This document shows positions 11,592 to 23,177 of a stretch of DNA of 64,000 nucleotides, one piece after another. Source of the stretch: Pelobates cultripes (taxonomy: Eukaryota > Chordata > Amphibia > Anura > Pelobatidae); NCBI GenBank assembly GCA_933207985.1, contig OW240921.1:2515521-2579520 (forward strand), in the 5' to 3' direction. The notes under the pieces were generated by a model. It searched no databases. It was not told where the DNA came from and saw only the letters and a program-made list of their open reading frames with translations. Position numbers and translations under genes: made by a program. Numbering within the stretch: position 1 is the first letter of the stretch; every line of letters starts with the position of its first letter.

Positions 11592-12565
11592 TGTAGCGGA
11601 ACTCCAATATTTAGCATAAATATTTCCACTGCAGAATCCTTGTAGCTAAAGAAGCAATCAGATATTCAAGACACAATACCCCCCAGTAACTGGACAACAC
11701 TGAAATTTATTCAGCCACAGCTGGCTTTTATGCAACTCCCCATGCAAGCAGTTTCTTAAATAATATTCCAGGGGTTTCCCCTTGGTGGACCTGAGTGGGG
11801 ACAAGGGACAAATCAACATTTCACAGGCTCCTCCTCTTTGCCTGAGAGATAATTGAGTAGGGACAACTCCATAATTAAATTATCTCCCAGGTACAGAAAA
11901 TATACAATATTTATAAATGGTATAAAATACATTTTAATAGTTCAAAACCCCACGAAAGTACTTCACAGAATAGCTGGGATCTGAGCGCCCACTTCGTCAA
12001 AATATCACTCAGATCCGTTCGGTGGTTTAGAAATCCCATTTGGGTGAAGTTTGGGCTGGTTGGCCACGAGGTGAGGCTCCGAAACAGTTCCAGAGAAATT
12101 TAGGCTTTGACCGGTCTTCTTTCACGAGTTCTCACATAAACGCCAACAACAGCTCCCCCTGGCTGCTAACATGTTCCCCCTGTTCCTCCTGTTTGGTAGT
12201 TTAGGTCTCCTGAATGCCGTTCTCCTAGTGGTTCGGGAAGTTGAATGGGCAGCGGTATCAGTTTGCCGGGTGTTCGTGGAGTAGAGTAACCGAAATTAGT
12301 TCCAGGTCGTCGACGACCCTGTACTGCTGCCCACATTCGAGAGACAAAATGGCCGTTTGTTTGCACATATGAGTTCGGTAATACGAACGGTGGCCACACA
12401 GAAGAAACACTTTCTTTAACAAGCCATTTGTAGTTAGCAACCAGGGGTGGTCAGTGATAAAATGACACGAACCCAAAGACCACACAGATGGGTAAACGAA
12501 TGTAATTGTATGGACAGCTGAACAAAGGGAATGAAAAAGGGTATAACAACGTGTACTCTGCTACA
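11592..12565 (-). mobile_element. Solo LTR (TGTAGCGG...GCTACA family), 974 bp
   Basis: The ends are TGTAGCGG and CTGCTACA, flanked by TGAGG (11587-11591 and 12566-12570). It interrupts the L2-type LINE. The minus strand carries AATAAA in the context CTGAATAAATTTC near 11706-11712. The GAGAGATAATTGA...TTATCTCCCAG inverted pair and the TTCGGTAG motifs of the superfamily are present. Confidence 0.9.
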
Positions 12566-13215
12566 TGAGGCTCAAATGTGAGGCCAGAATCAATTATAAT
12601 GCTAAGACAGCACGCTTGCAAGGATGGACTGATGTGGGTACCACTTACTTAAAGGGAGAGCAAAAGAGGGAGTCAGTATTAGGAGGAAGAAAGACAAGAA
12701 GTTCAATTTTAGAAAGACTGAGTTTCAAAAAGCAGGAGGACATCCAATCAGAGATGGAAGAAATGCAAGCAGTGATATGTTGTAGGACAGCAGGGGAGAG
12801 GTCCGGGGAGGAGAGATATATTTGGGTGTCTCCTTTTCTAATGATACTGCCTCCATTCGTCCTGTCTCTGTTGGAGTCCCCCGAGGCTCTGTCCTTGGAC
12901 CCCTTCTATTTTCTCTTGGCAAATATATTACCTCATTTGGATTCCAATACCACCTGTACTGGGTGTCAGTACAGGTGGTATTGGAATCCAAATGAGGTAA
13001 TAAGTTTGCCAAGAGAAAATCCAACAGAGACAGGACGAATGGCGGCGGTGTCATTAGAAAAGGAGACACTGAATGAGCATTGGGAGAGATAGGAGGAAAA
13101 CCAAAAGAGGACAGAGTCACAGAGACCGAGTGACTGAAGAGTTTGAACAAGGAGAAAATGATCAACAGTGTCAAAGGCAGCAGTGAGTTCAAGAAGAATT
13201 AGTATAGAGTTGTGC
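12566..13215 (-). pseudogene. L2-type LINE, reverse transcriptase fragment with internal foldback
   Basis: The minus strand contains the palm-domain block [12 protein letters not shown] sequence (damaged), then SVSFSND...RPVSVG and [14 protein letters not shown]. On the opposite strand of the same interval an inverted copy of the latter part includes [12 protein letters not shown], the conserved L2/CR1 reverse transcriptase motif. The element is therefore partly duplicated in inverted orientation (see 12828-13075). It continues towards 11591 after removal of the solo LTR. Confidence 0.72.
12828..13075. repeat. Large inverted repeat (foldback) in the LINE
   Basis: The central stem is perfect: 12928-12960 pairs with 12968-13000 (33 bp) around the 7-base loop GGGTGTC. 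Pairing then continues with gaps outwards to the GTCTCCTTTTCTAATGA/TCATTAGAAAAGGAGAC blocks. The left arm contains about 40 bases (the [19 protein letters not shown] part) that are absent from the right arm. Confidence 0.92.
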
Positions 13216-13221
13216 CATTTG

Positions 13222-13297
13222 GACTAGATAGTGTTCCTTTCACGTACATTGTGTGTGACCAGAGGGACTAGATAGTGTTCCTTTAATGTACATTGTG
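13222..13297. repeat. Two tandem GGACTAGATAGTG units (right of the L2-type LINE)
   Basis: Two copies of the 38-40-bp block also seen at 3656-3700, joined by GACCAGAGG. Confidence 0.75.
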
Positions 13298-13315
13298 TAA
13301 CTGTCTTCCACTATT

Positions 13316-13660
13316 AAAAAGCTGCCTGTTGGAAACCAGAACAGTTCTGGGTCTACTTCAGCAACACATACAGCAGGAAACACTCTTGACCTTATCTTCA
13401 ATAATCTCTGTACCACCTCTAATCTCTCCAGCGTTCCATTTCCCTTATCTGACCACCATCTGCTGACCTTTAACATTGACATACCCCATCCCCAAATTTC
13501 ACCAGCCTCAACTCTCCAATCTCGCAGAAACCTCCACTGCCTTGATCTCCAGCTTTTCTCTACCAAACTCCAAACTCTCCTTTTACCCCTCTCAAATCTG
13601 AAACCTCACTCTACAACTCCACTCTCTCCTCCCAACTATACATCATGGCACCTCCTACAG
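13316..13660 (+). pseudogene. L2-type LINE on the plus strand, endonuclease end (5' piece)
   Basis: The plus-strand translation gives THTAGNTLDLIF followed by PLSDHHLLTF, the last conserved blocks of the apurinic-type endonuclease domain of L2/CR1-like LINEs. One indel changes frame near 13600. The sequence stops at the poly-T of the minus-strand L1 insertion and resumes in frame at 24860, reading ...NSTLSSQLYIM then APPTVKHSKRS. Confidence 0.75.
13647..13660. repeat. Target-site duplication of the L1 insertion (left)
   Basis: GGCACCTCCTACAG is repeated exactly at 24846-24859. Confidence 0.88.
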
Positions 13661-13899
13661 TTTTTTTTTTTAAATTATCATTATTAATTTCACATTTTTA
13701 AGCAAACATATTCCATAAATACATACATACTCTATTTACAGATAACATACATTGGTTCCTTTTGGTCTTATCCATACTATTTTGAATTATCAGAGAGAAC
13801 AAAAAATAAGGAAATGAGGGAAGAGCATCCCTAAGCAGGAAGCAAGTCCCATCAAGACCAGTACCCCCTATAGAACACTATATATAGAGACTTGCAAAA

Positions 13900-14330
13900 A
13901 AAGAAAGACTATGTCTCAAACAAGGTACAAAAATAATAAAATTTTATTGATAATAAAAATGAGCGTTAAATTCAAATTATTTTGAATGATCAATCTCGAT
14001 AATATTCACCTTGTGACCTAAATATTCAGGATCCTTCCCTTTCCATTCTACCGTTGATTACTTGTATTACTTATACTTTACGATTACAGTGAATTAGTAA
14101 GAATTAGAAAAAAAGGAGATACCCGAATTCCTGGTCTCAAGAGTGTTCACCTTATATCCTAACACTAAAAACATTATGTTAAACATCCATGACGTAGAAA
14201 AATTATTATCAAGCGCTCCGAGGTGTGGTGGAGGAAGTCAAGAGAAAGGAGGGAGGCAAGAAGAGTATCTTTCTCTGCTCGTCTCTCTCGACCACCTCAA
14301 CCACAAAAAAAAATAATAATAATAATTTTA
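13900..14330 (-). repeat. L1 3' segment, direct repeat of 18100-18540
   Basis: The GGTGTGGTGGAGGAAG...GAGGGAGGCAAGAAG...CTCTCT-ACCACCTCAACC block at 14223-14300 recurs at 18424-18510 in the same orientation with similar flanks. The L1 therefore contains a duplicated noncoding segment. Confidence 0.65.
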
Positions 14331-15451
14331 AAAGTGGGAAGTAGAATCATATCCAATTGCTAAATTCTGAGAGGTGTTTTGAGCAAAAAGATGCCCAGGG
14401 ATTTTTTCATATATTTTCAAGTTATTTAATGTCTTGAAAGCATATTTTTCCATAATTAATTGATAATTAATTTGTGTGGTTATTTCCCCCCATCCTGGTA
14501 CTGCTTCCATTCTCCAATATCGAGCCAAGCATACTTTAACATTTTTTACTTCAAACCAATCTGAATTTACACCATTGTCCAAATCGTTTGCTAAAGGGTT
14601 TGTATATAAACTTAAAATATGTTTACCAAAAGTGCCAGTTATTCCAAAAGACTCCAAGATCTCTTCCAGATATTTCCAGCTAACACGATCAAAAGCATTT
14701 GCAGCATCCAGAGTAGTAAAAGCTGCTGGCATAGCTTTATGATTAACTATGAAGATCGTGTTCATCAAATTTCGTATTTTATCTCCTCCTGATCTTTTAT
14801 TAATAAAACCGGCTTGATTGTGATGAATCAAGATGGAAATTAATGATTTTAATCTTTCTGATAATATTTTTGAGTAGATCTTTATATCTGTGTTTATTAA
14901 GGAGATCGGAAGATAATTTGAAACAAAATGTGGATCTTTTCCTGGTTTTAAAATAGGCGATATTGTTGCCTTAAGCATTTCTGCTGGAAAACCTTTTTTT
15001 ATCTTGAAAACCATTAAACAGATTTAATAAAATGGGGGAAATAAGAGATTCTTAAGTTTTAAAAAAAATTATGAGTACCCATCTGGACCTGGTGCTTTAT
15101 TGGCTTTAAAATTCTATATTACCCATCTAATTTCTTTTAATTCTATTGGTCTATTCAGTTTTTCAACTCTTGATTGAGTTTTGGCATATCGAGTTTGTTT
15201 AAGTATTCTACTATTTTTTCTTTGGGTTGTTGATTATAAGGGAGGTTATATAGGGATTTATAATACGATGCAAAGACATTACCAATATCTTTTGGGGAAA
15301 GACATGTACGATTGCCATCCATTATTTTACTAATTATTTTATTGTTTTTAGTGCCTTTAAGTTTGTTAGTTAATGTTCTACCTGTTTTATTATTGTGAAA
15401 ATACCAGACTTGTTTTAATCTACTTTTAAGAGCTATCTGTGATTTTATTTC
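14328..15451 (-). pseudogene. L1 ORF2 fragment, reverse transcriptase
   Basis: The minus strand shows NKAPGPDGY near 15100-15070, then ATISPILKPGKDP, NYLPISLINTDIKIYSKILSERL, HHNQAGFI and AFTTLDAANAFDRVSW, in the order of the L1 finger and palm motifs. The catalytic FADD region and everything after it are absent; the frame runs out at 14328 into AT-rich sequence. Stops and shifts break it between 15014 and 15451. The right edge is the LTR at 15452, beyond which the ORF continues at 16586. Confidence 0.85.
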
Positions 15452-16590
15452 TGTTATGGCACCCTCCGCATAAAAGGGTTAAACCGCCGTTTAGAAGATC
15501 TTCCCCTTCCAGAAATACAGGCACAGCTACTGCAGAACACCAAACTCCCGAACAGGAACCTCACGAATAGCTGCTAGCAGACGAATAGGAAAAGCACCCA
15601 AGCAGCTTACACTCAAAGCAATCAGTCTCTATCAGTATACAGTAAATCCACCCCAAGCACGAGACAAGGCTCCGTGTTGTGGGTCAAACAGTGGTCTGGT
15701 TTAATGAGGGCTGCCTGCCCGGTATTTATGCAGGTCTCCCACCGGGTTGACACTCCCCTAGGGGACCAGATGGGAAACTGGGACACAAATGGTACAATGA
15801 CCAATCACAGGCAGACAGGGTTAAAACACTCCCCCAATACATTACAATCCCTCCCCTCTATCCTGGAGATAATTGGGAAGTAATCCAATTATCTCCAAGG
15901 ACAGAGGCAAAACTCCATTACCCACATGGTTACAATAAAACACTAAAATACAATAAAATGCACAATATTACATTTGTCACACAAAATATATACATGTAAC
16001 CCATTCCCAGAGAGCTGGGATCTGAGCGCACAAAAGTACCGAATAGCGCTCAGATCCTATGCACACAGTCCAATTGCCGTGGAGTTAAAGTGTTCACAAA
16101 GTCTGTTCTCCATACGAATAGACTCCACGGGTTGGCTATCTGGGGTAATGCTGTTCATACGGTTTAAACTACCGAATGAACAGGCATCCAGTTAAATTAC
16201 CGAATGCAGAAGCAAGGAGGCTGACGGCTCAGCGGTGTTCGCGCAAATAAGTGTCCATTTAAAGTTCCACAGTTTGGGCGCTGAACACCGCTGGCCGTTC
16301 GGGACTTTAAAATGGCCGCCGCCATGTGTTCGGCAACCGAACAAAGGCCACCCAGCATTCGTCAATTAAGCTGCGGTAAATTGCCGACACACTCCAGCTC
16401 CAAGGTGGTCCAGTTATTCGTGCGTTAGTTCGGTAGATTGAATCTACCGACTGCCGGGCAGAAAGGCACGAATAAGCCTTTTCTACCAGGGAAATTAAGG
16501 CTTTTAACATGGGGCCATAGTCGAAAGGAAACAGGCGAGCAACCAGGCTTCTCCAATGCAATGTGGAGAGATTGGTCTCATCACAATTTC
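15447..16590 (-). mobile_element. Solo LTR (TGTTATGG...CATCACA), 1134 bp, with TSD ATTTC
   Basis: The LTR proper is 15452-16585, between two copies of ATTTC (15447-15451 and 16586-16590), and splits L1 ORF2. Its AACCGCCGTTTAG block and the CCCGGTATTTATGCAGGTCTCCCA promoter region match the LTRs of the gypsy provirus at 49345-55444, so it is a relative of that family. The paired stem GGAGATAATTGG/CCAATTATCTCC is at 15865-15876 and 15885-15896. The CAGCGGTGTTC hairpin is at 16230-16293. Confidence 0.92.
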
Positions 16591-17564
16591 TAATTTCATT
16601 TTGATTTCCCCTTGAATCTTCTTTATTTCTTCGTTTTTTTTTTTTGAATTTGTTATTTTCTTTGTCTTTCTGTGCCAGTTGTATTTATAAATCCGATAAT
16701 CACATTCCTTGCTTTTTTCTTTTCACTTTCTAATTTAATCAAACATCCCCTCATGTAATCTTTATATGTACACCATACTGTAGTAGTCTCTATCTCTCCA
16801 TTATTATTTATCTCAAAGAATTCTCTAGTTTTGTTCCTCAGGTATTCATTATTTGTGGCATCCAGTAGGCTTTCATTGAGCCTCCATGAAGATTTATCTT
16901 TAAAATTAACTGCCTCTTTAATGTTGATAGAAATTGGAGCATGATCTGACCACGTTATAGCATCTATCTCTGTTTTATCAACTTCACTCAAATTTATAGA
17001 GTTTGTCAGAAAAATATCTAGTCTTGTATATATTTTATGAACTTTATTTAATAATTCTTGAATTGTTTTACAATTTTTCTTAATGATGTTTCTTGATTTT
17101 TCTTTTAAGTTACTATCACTCCTATCTAGGGTGTCATCTGGATAAATAATCATATCTCCTGCTATAATTAATTTTCCTTTCTTAATCCTTTCTATTGTTT
17201 TGAAAAGACTTTGAAAGAATTTTTTTGAGAACATATTAGGTGCATAGATGTGGCATCTTCTATTCTACATATCAAAATATTATATCTACCCAGATTATCT
17301 TTCCATTCGAGGATCAATTCAAATTTTATATCAGTCGAAATAAGAATAGCAACTCCTCTTTTCTTAACATTTTGAAGGGCAGAATGCAATACTATAGGAT
17401 ATTTAGAATATTTCCATCTTACATGTTGATTATTTTTCCAGTGTGTTTCTTGTACATAACAAATATCCAATTTCTTTTTACGTAGTGTTTCAAATAGAAA
17501 AACTTATTTTATTTGGTGTATTTGGTCCCTGAGCATTGATCGATTCTATTTTAATGCACCTCAT
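16591..17564 (-). pseudogene. L1 ORF2 fragment, apurinic-type endonuclease
   Basis: The predicted start is the ATG at 17564, followed by KIESINAQGPNTPNK. A stop then interrupts the frame before YVQETHW (catalytic Glu region) at about 17455. Further on, GDMI, TLDR and ITWSDHAPIS (the C-terminal catalytic Asp-His motif) are found in 16653-17234. The order matches the L1 endonuclease domain. Frames change near 17200 and an early stop lies near 17490, so no functional protein can be made. Confidence 0.88.
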
Positions 17565-18580
17565 ATATCTGATAAACTTTATTTTGCCATGAGCTACTTC
17601 TCCCCAAAAAACACAAAAAAAGCTTGTATCACTCTTCCTATCTACCTCAGAGTGCAAAATCTTCCACACATCTTCAACTAACTTTCTATTGACTTAAAAG
17701 CTTACTCCAAAAATGAAAATAGGCTTAAAGTCCACTCCTAACTATCAGTTAGGAAACTATTGCCAATGGAGCCACGGCTGGAATTTTATGACGGAGCACA
17801 TCTCACTTAGTATTATAAATATAGCAAGAGGAAAAAAACAAACATCTTATTGATTACATCCTTAATATTATAATATCAATTATTGTGTTCATGCTCTCCA
17901 TGTAACATTCATTGATCATCACTACTAGTATCATAACATTCTTTCTTATTTCCCCTGCTACAATCCACTCAAATTACTGTGGGCTCCGCATATTGTAATC
18001 ATACATATTAAAACTGTAGCATTTTTAAACAGAAGTGTTTGATGAAAAGGTATTTAGTGAAATTTTATCTAATTCCTTAATTTACTCAAACCTTTTAATT
18101 GTGGTACAAACATCTCCCTCACATGTATTATTAAACATTCACTATATATTGTCTACTTGTGCCTCTTAATATACTGCTTTATCTTACATTCCATCATATC
18201 ATATCTTTTAAAATTTATATTAGTGAAAATTACTTCCTTCCTACGTTCCTTTTCTTTCCCCCCTTCAGTTCCATGTGTTACCTATAATTTTGTGATTACT
18301 GTGAGTTACAAAAAAATAAACAAAAAAACAACATTATTTAAATTCTCGGTCTCAAAAATGATCACCTTGAAACCATTATAGTAAACATCCGAGACTTAGA
18401 AATATTAATTTCAAGTACTCCTAAGTGTAGTGGAGGAAGACGAGAGAAAAGAGGGAGACAAGAAGGATAACTTTCTCTCCTCATCTCTCTCAAACACCTC
18501 AACCGCACACAAAAAATAAATAAAAAAAATTCAATTATGTTAATTACTTCCTTATTATTCAAATATCAAATTATGATATT
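17565..18580 (-). mobile_element. L1 inter-ORF noncoding region
   Basis: AT-rich sequence between ORF2 and ORF1 of the L1. Parts resemble 13900-14330 and 20050-20330, so the region looks internally duplicated. No gene is supported. Confidence 0.5.
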
Positions 18581-20036
18581 ATTACGGTTGACCTCAGGCT
18601 GGCTGAGGGTTGGACCGCTTAGATGTCCTGATTCCCGATCCTGGAGAGCAGTAGTGAAATCCCAAACAGCATCCAGCAATAATCCTGAAAGTGCAGACAT
18701 CCAGCTAGCTATGGGTAGACCAGTGTCTTTTATAAATAAATAAAAAATTTTACCGCTATTCTCGTTCCTGCTCTACTTTGGTATCCAGATTCCAGTATCC
18801 AGCGGATTTATGCTCAACCCCCCTATGGGATTAGGGGTGGCACCTTGAATGCGCATTCATAGTCATCATCTTGTGAGTGCTTCTGATAGCATGTCTTTTG
18901 TATCATGCATATTATGGGCTTCACTATGTTTTGTTAATTTTTTATAGGTATAGACAGCGTTTTCCCTCTATCTTTTTGTACACATCTATTCTATCAGGCA
19001 CATATGTGGATAAGTTGCCATTGGGAAGCTGTCACAAAGCTAAGTTTATTTTTTGTATATTTTTAAAACATATTATTGTAGTTTGTGTGTTGTCTTTATA
19101 GGTAGAGCTAGTACTTTTCATTTCCCTACAACACGAGTTGAGGCTGCGAGTTGAGGGTAAGAAGACTGGTTTATTGATTGGCAATGCAATGCTTAAATAC
19201 ATATTTTCAGGCCAGAGGAACACCCCTCTGGACCTGATGACACACAGGATGACAAAAAGCAACAACCAATGGGGACAAAGTGCATCTTTTCAAACCCTCC
19301 CTTCTAGCCTGGAGATAATTAGTTCCAACGGTTACAGTAACTTAATTATCTCCAGGCACATGCAATAATACAACTTTTAGGAATACATGAAAACTACATA
19401 AAAATATATAGCTTATACACAATAATCTTTAATTGTCACATTCAACCCATCCCCAGACAGCTTGGATCTGAGCGCACAAGATATACAAAAAGCACATAGA
19501 TCTCACGAACGGTATGGGAACGCCATGGGGATAAAGATTGTCTTGAGGGCTGTTCGGTCATTATCAGCCCAGAGATCCTCGGCCATAATGTTCTCCAGGG
19601 GTCGGTATACTCTACGTAGTATAAAAGTGCTGAACGGCACGCTCTTCGGTGTTTTATACACGAACGGACAGGGCATGATAAATCCCAAAGGGGTTCACAT
19701 GAAATATTGTCCGAAATGAGTACCAGACGTTTGATGACCAGGTCCCGCTGGGCATTTCGGTAGTAAAAGATGGTCGCATCCACGTGTTCGTGCATATGAA
19801 TGATGACCACAAAACCGCAGCTCTTGGGAGGTTAATTAAAGGCACACTTCTCAGGTAGGGTGGTCGGTCATTTGATAGTTTGTTTGGTATTGTAGAGGTG
19901 AACAAGGTTAAGTAGCGTCACACGCCAGGGCAGGGTGATCGGGCATTCGTACATACGAATGACCGGAGACAGTTATTCGTGCACAAAAGGACAACAAAGT
20001 AACAAGGTTGTATCAGACAGAGGGGACTTTGTAACA
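18581..20036 (-). mobile_element. Degraded LTR with an internal insertion
   Basis: The left end TATTACGGTTGACC and right end CTTTGTAACA are consistent with a TGTTAC.../...GTAACA LTR with one mutated end base. The left 100 bases align with the LTR at about 45970 (shared GAGGGT, CCTGGAGAGC, CCCTACAACACGAG blocks). The superfamily stem GGAGATAATTAG...TTATCTCC is at about 19312-19356. A stretch of about 370 bp (roughly 18735-19095) is additional relative to that copy and may be a further insertion. No clean target duplication. Confidence 0.6.
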
Positions 20037-20331
20037 TACATGCTATGATCTCCCTGTACTGTGTGATAGTCATCCATATTAAAATTAAAACAATTTTAAC
20101 TAACCGTGAATCCGTGAATATATTTAGTAGAATTAATCAAATTGACTCTAGACTTACTTGTAGTATAATGAATTCAATTATATGTAATTTGTGACATTCT
20201 CCATATACTTTATTTGTGCATCTTAATAATTTACTTTACTCTACCTTCCAATTTGTATGTTAATTTTTAGTTTTTAGAGAATCATACAAAATCTGATTTA
20301 AATATGCTGCCTCTGCTTACTATTGTCCTGA

Positions 20332-20571
20332 GTCATTTCACAAATTTTTTTTTGACATTCTTTATTTATTGAGTTTTTCAAGTCAGGGTGGGAGACAGAA
20401 AAAAGAAAGAGGTGGGTGAGGGAGGGGGGTTAACAAATATCAAGTTACAATGCGTGATGTATACCTTAATAGAGCGTCAGAACTGGTAGTGGTTCGGGGT
20501 TACGTTCGGTTTGTTTCTCATAATCTATGAGCCTTCACCTTGCAGTGTGTCCGCCTGGGCGGTCATTTCAC
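20332..20571 (-). mobile_element. Short retroposed fragment with TSD GTCATTTCAC
   Basis: On the minus strand the segment ends AATAAAGAATGTC followed by a run of A. It is bounded by two copies of GTCATTTCAC (20332-20341 and 20562-20571). It looks like a 5'-truncated LINE or SINE product inserted into the L1. Source family not recognised. Confidence 0.6.
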
Positions 20572-20792
20572 TATTTTAACCCTTATGAATAGTACAAATA
20601 AAAAGTAGATACAATACAAAAAAAAAGTTTGTTTCTCTTTCTCTCTCTCCCCCCTTCTCCTTTCCTTTGCCCTCCTCTTCTTTTATTCTATATTGCTCTT
20701 TAGCTATAATTTTGTTATATCTTCAATTGGATCGTTGATAGTAGTTAATTTCCCTTCTTGATGAATTATAATTTTTGTGGGGAAACCCCATC

Positions 20793-21184
20793 TGTGACGG
20801 GACGCCTGCTACCCCGTGCCTTTGTCAAAAGATGCTCCTAGTGCTCGCCAAGGACCATCAGCACCGCACTCAACACCACAACCACCACCAACCCCACGAA
20901 CCGCCGTAGCTGGGTTGGGGTTTTGCCGTCCTCCACCCACCCTGGACCCAAGACCGGGCTCCAGCTTCCAGTGGGTGAACCTCTCCTGAGTCCAGAGAGC
21001 AGGAACCATGAACAAGAACAAGCTCTTACAAGAGCTTACTCTGGGTAGTATGGTGATATAGCAATCCCCAGAGTGTAGACAATTCTCCAATCCCCCAAAC
21101 ATGAGCCAAGACTTCATGAAGGGATAAACAGGTCTGTTCCAGTTTGTCACATGAAAACCCCATGACAAAAGGCATTTTGTCACA
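20793..21184 (-). mobile_element. Short solo LTR (TGTGACGG...TTGTCACA), TSD CCATC
   Basis: 392 bp, flanked by CCATC at 20788-20792 and 21185-21189, inserted near the end of L1 ORF1. The left part matches the LTR at 43988 (GCCGTAGCTGGG, CCAGCTTCCAGTG blocks). It is shorter because of an internal deletion. The 124-residue frame here is not a gene. Confidence 0.9.
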
Positions 21185-21867
21185 CCATCTATAAAGTATT
21201 GCCATTTTTCTTACGTTCGTAGTTATGTCCAGAAAGTTTTTCCTTTGCTGCCTTGTTGCTGGCGAGATATCTGGGAAAATCTGAATGCCCTCGTAGTTTT
21301 TATTCTTCAGAATATTATTTAAAAATTTTTGTAAGACGAGATCTTTAATAGAACAGTTCAAGAATCTCACGATTACATCCCTTGGTGAAGTATCCTGTAT
21401 GTATATTGGTTTGCACAGTCTATGCCATCTTTCAAATGGTGAGTCTCCAGTTTTCTGGAAATCTATAACTTGAGCAAGAAGTTCTTTTAAATATTCTTCT
21501 AGTTGTTCATTTTTTTATTTCTTCGGATATACCTTTAACCCCTTCAGACCTGAGGGCGTACTATTACGCCCTATTTTAGGTGGCTCTAAACGCCGCCAGG
21601 CATAATAGTACGCCCTCCGGTTTTTCTTTACTTACCTGGTCTCTGGCGATCCCACGCCGGCGATCACGGTTTGGGGGACTCCCAGGGAGCCCCCCTGCGG
21701 CAGATCTTCCCTCCTGCAGCACCCCTTGTGAGGACCTCACAATCACATGGCCGGGATAGCTGCCTGCTACATTGCCAGCAGGGGGGCTGCCTGTAATGAC
21801 AGGTAGTTCCCCTGCTGGATGAATTAAAATAAAATAAAGTTAGATAAGTGTAAAAAAAAAATAATAT

Positions 21868-22390
21868 ACTTAGATCATATATATATATTATATGTATATG
21901 TTCTAAGTATATATATATACACACACACACACATACACATACACACACATACACACACATATACTGTCTAGGTGTATTTTACTATTAATATATATATATA
22001 ATTATATATATATTAATATCAAATTACACGTAGACTGATACTGATTAAATATATATATAATTATTGTTATATATATATATTTATATATAATATAAAAAAA
22101 AAATGTAAATACGTTAAAAAATAAAATTAAAAAAATAATTAAAAATAAATAATTTAAAAATATATAGATGTGTGTTATTTCGTTCTAACTGTATTGTGAA
22201 ATTAATATATATATATATATATCAAAATACATGTAGAACGAAATAATATATATATCTATATACATAAATATATACGTATATATCACTATATATATACCTA
22301 TATAAATAAAAATATTTTTTTAAAATTATATAGATATATACATATATATACACATACGTATATATATACATATATTAATTCTACATATAT
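21868..22390. repeat. TA-rich microsatellite with a (CA)n patch
   Basis: Irregular (TA)n, ATATATAC and (CA)n runs in the left half of the TTAA-target element. Confidence 0.92.
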
Positions 22391-22517
22391 ATTTATGTAA
22401 TATTTTTACACAATTAGGTATCTTAATTAATTACAATTAGCAGGACCTGCCTGACAACCCATGCCAAAAGTAAAGGGAATTTAATTTGCTAGCACTATAT
22501 TTAACCCTATAACTTTC

Positions 22518-22790
22518 CAAGACACCATAAAACCTGTACATGGGGGGTACTGTTCTACTCGGGAGACTTCGCTGAACACAAATATTAGTGTTTCAAAACA
22601 GTAAAATGTATTACAGCGATGATATCGCCAGTAAAAGTGACGTTTTTTGCATTTTTCACGCACAAACAGCATTACACGGACAATATTATTGCTGTGATAC
22701 TTTTTACTGTTTTGAAACACAAATATTTGTGTTCAGCGAAGTCTCCCGAGTACAACAGTACCCCTCATGTACAGGTTTTATGGTGTTTTC
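22518..22790. repeat. Inverted repeat inside the TTAA-target element
   Basis: About 90-bp arms at 22518-22608 and 22700-22790 (for example CGGGAGACTTCGCTGAACAC pairs with GTGTTCAGCGAAGTCTCCCG). A third, diverged copy of the arm is at about 23235-23320. Confidence 0.9.
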
Positions 22791-22845
22791 AAAAGTTACA
22801 GTGTCAAATATAAGACTTGTGTTTCATTTTTTTCACATTAAAATT

Positions 22846-23177
22846 CGCCAGATTGGTTACGTTGCCTTTGAGACCCTATGGTAGTCCAAGAATGAAAATT
22901 ACCCCTATGATGGCATACCATTTGCAATAGTAGACAACTCAAGGTACTGCAAACGGGGTATGTCCAGTCTTTTTTAGTAGCCACTTTTTCACACACAAAC
23001 AAATACTAATGCTAACTTTGGCCAGTGTTTGTGACCAAATGGCTACTAAAAAAGACTGGGCGTACCCCATTTGCAATACCTTGGGTTGTCTACTATTGCA
23101 AATGGTATGCCATTATGGGTGTAAATTTCATTCCTGGGCTACTATAACGTCCCAAAGGCAACATAACCAATCTGGCA
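22846..23177. repeat. Second large inverted repeat inside the TTAA-target element
   Basis: Arms of about 137 bp (about 22846-22982 and 23039-23177) around a 56-base centre. Shared blocks include GCAATAGTAGACAAC/GTTGTCTACTATTGC and CTTTTTTAGTAGCCA/TGGCTACTAAAAAAG. Confidence 0.9.
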
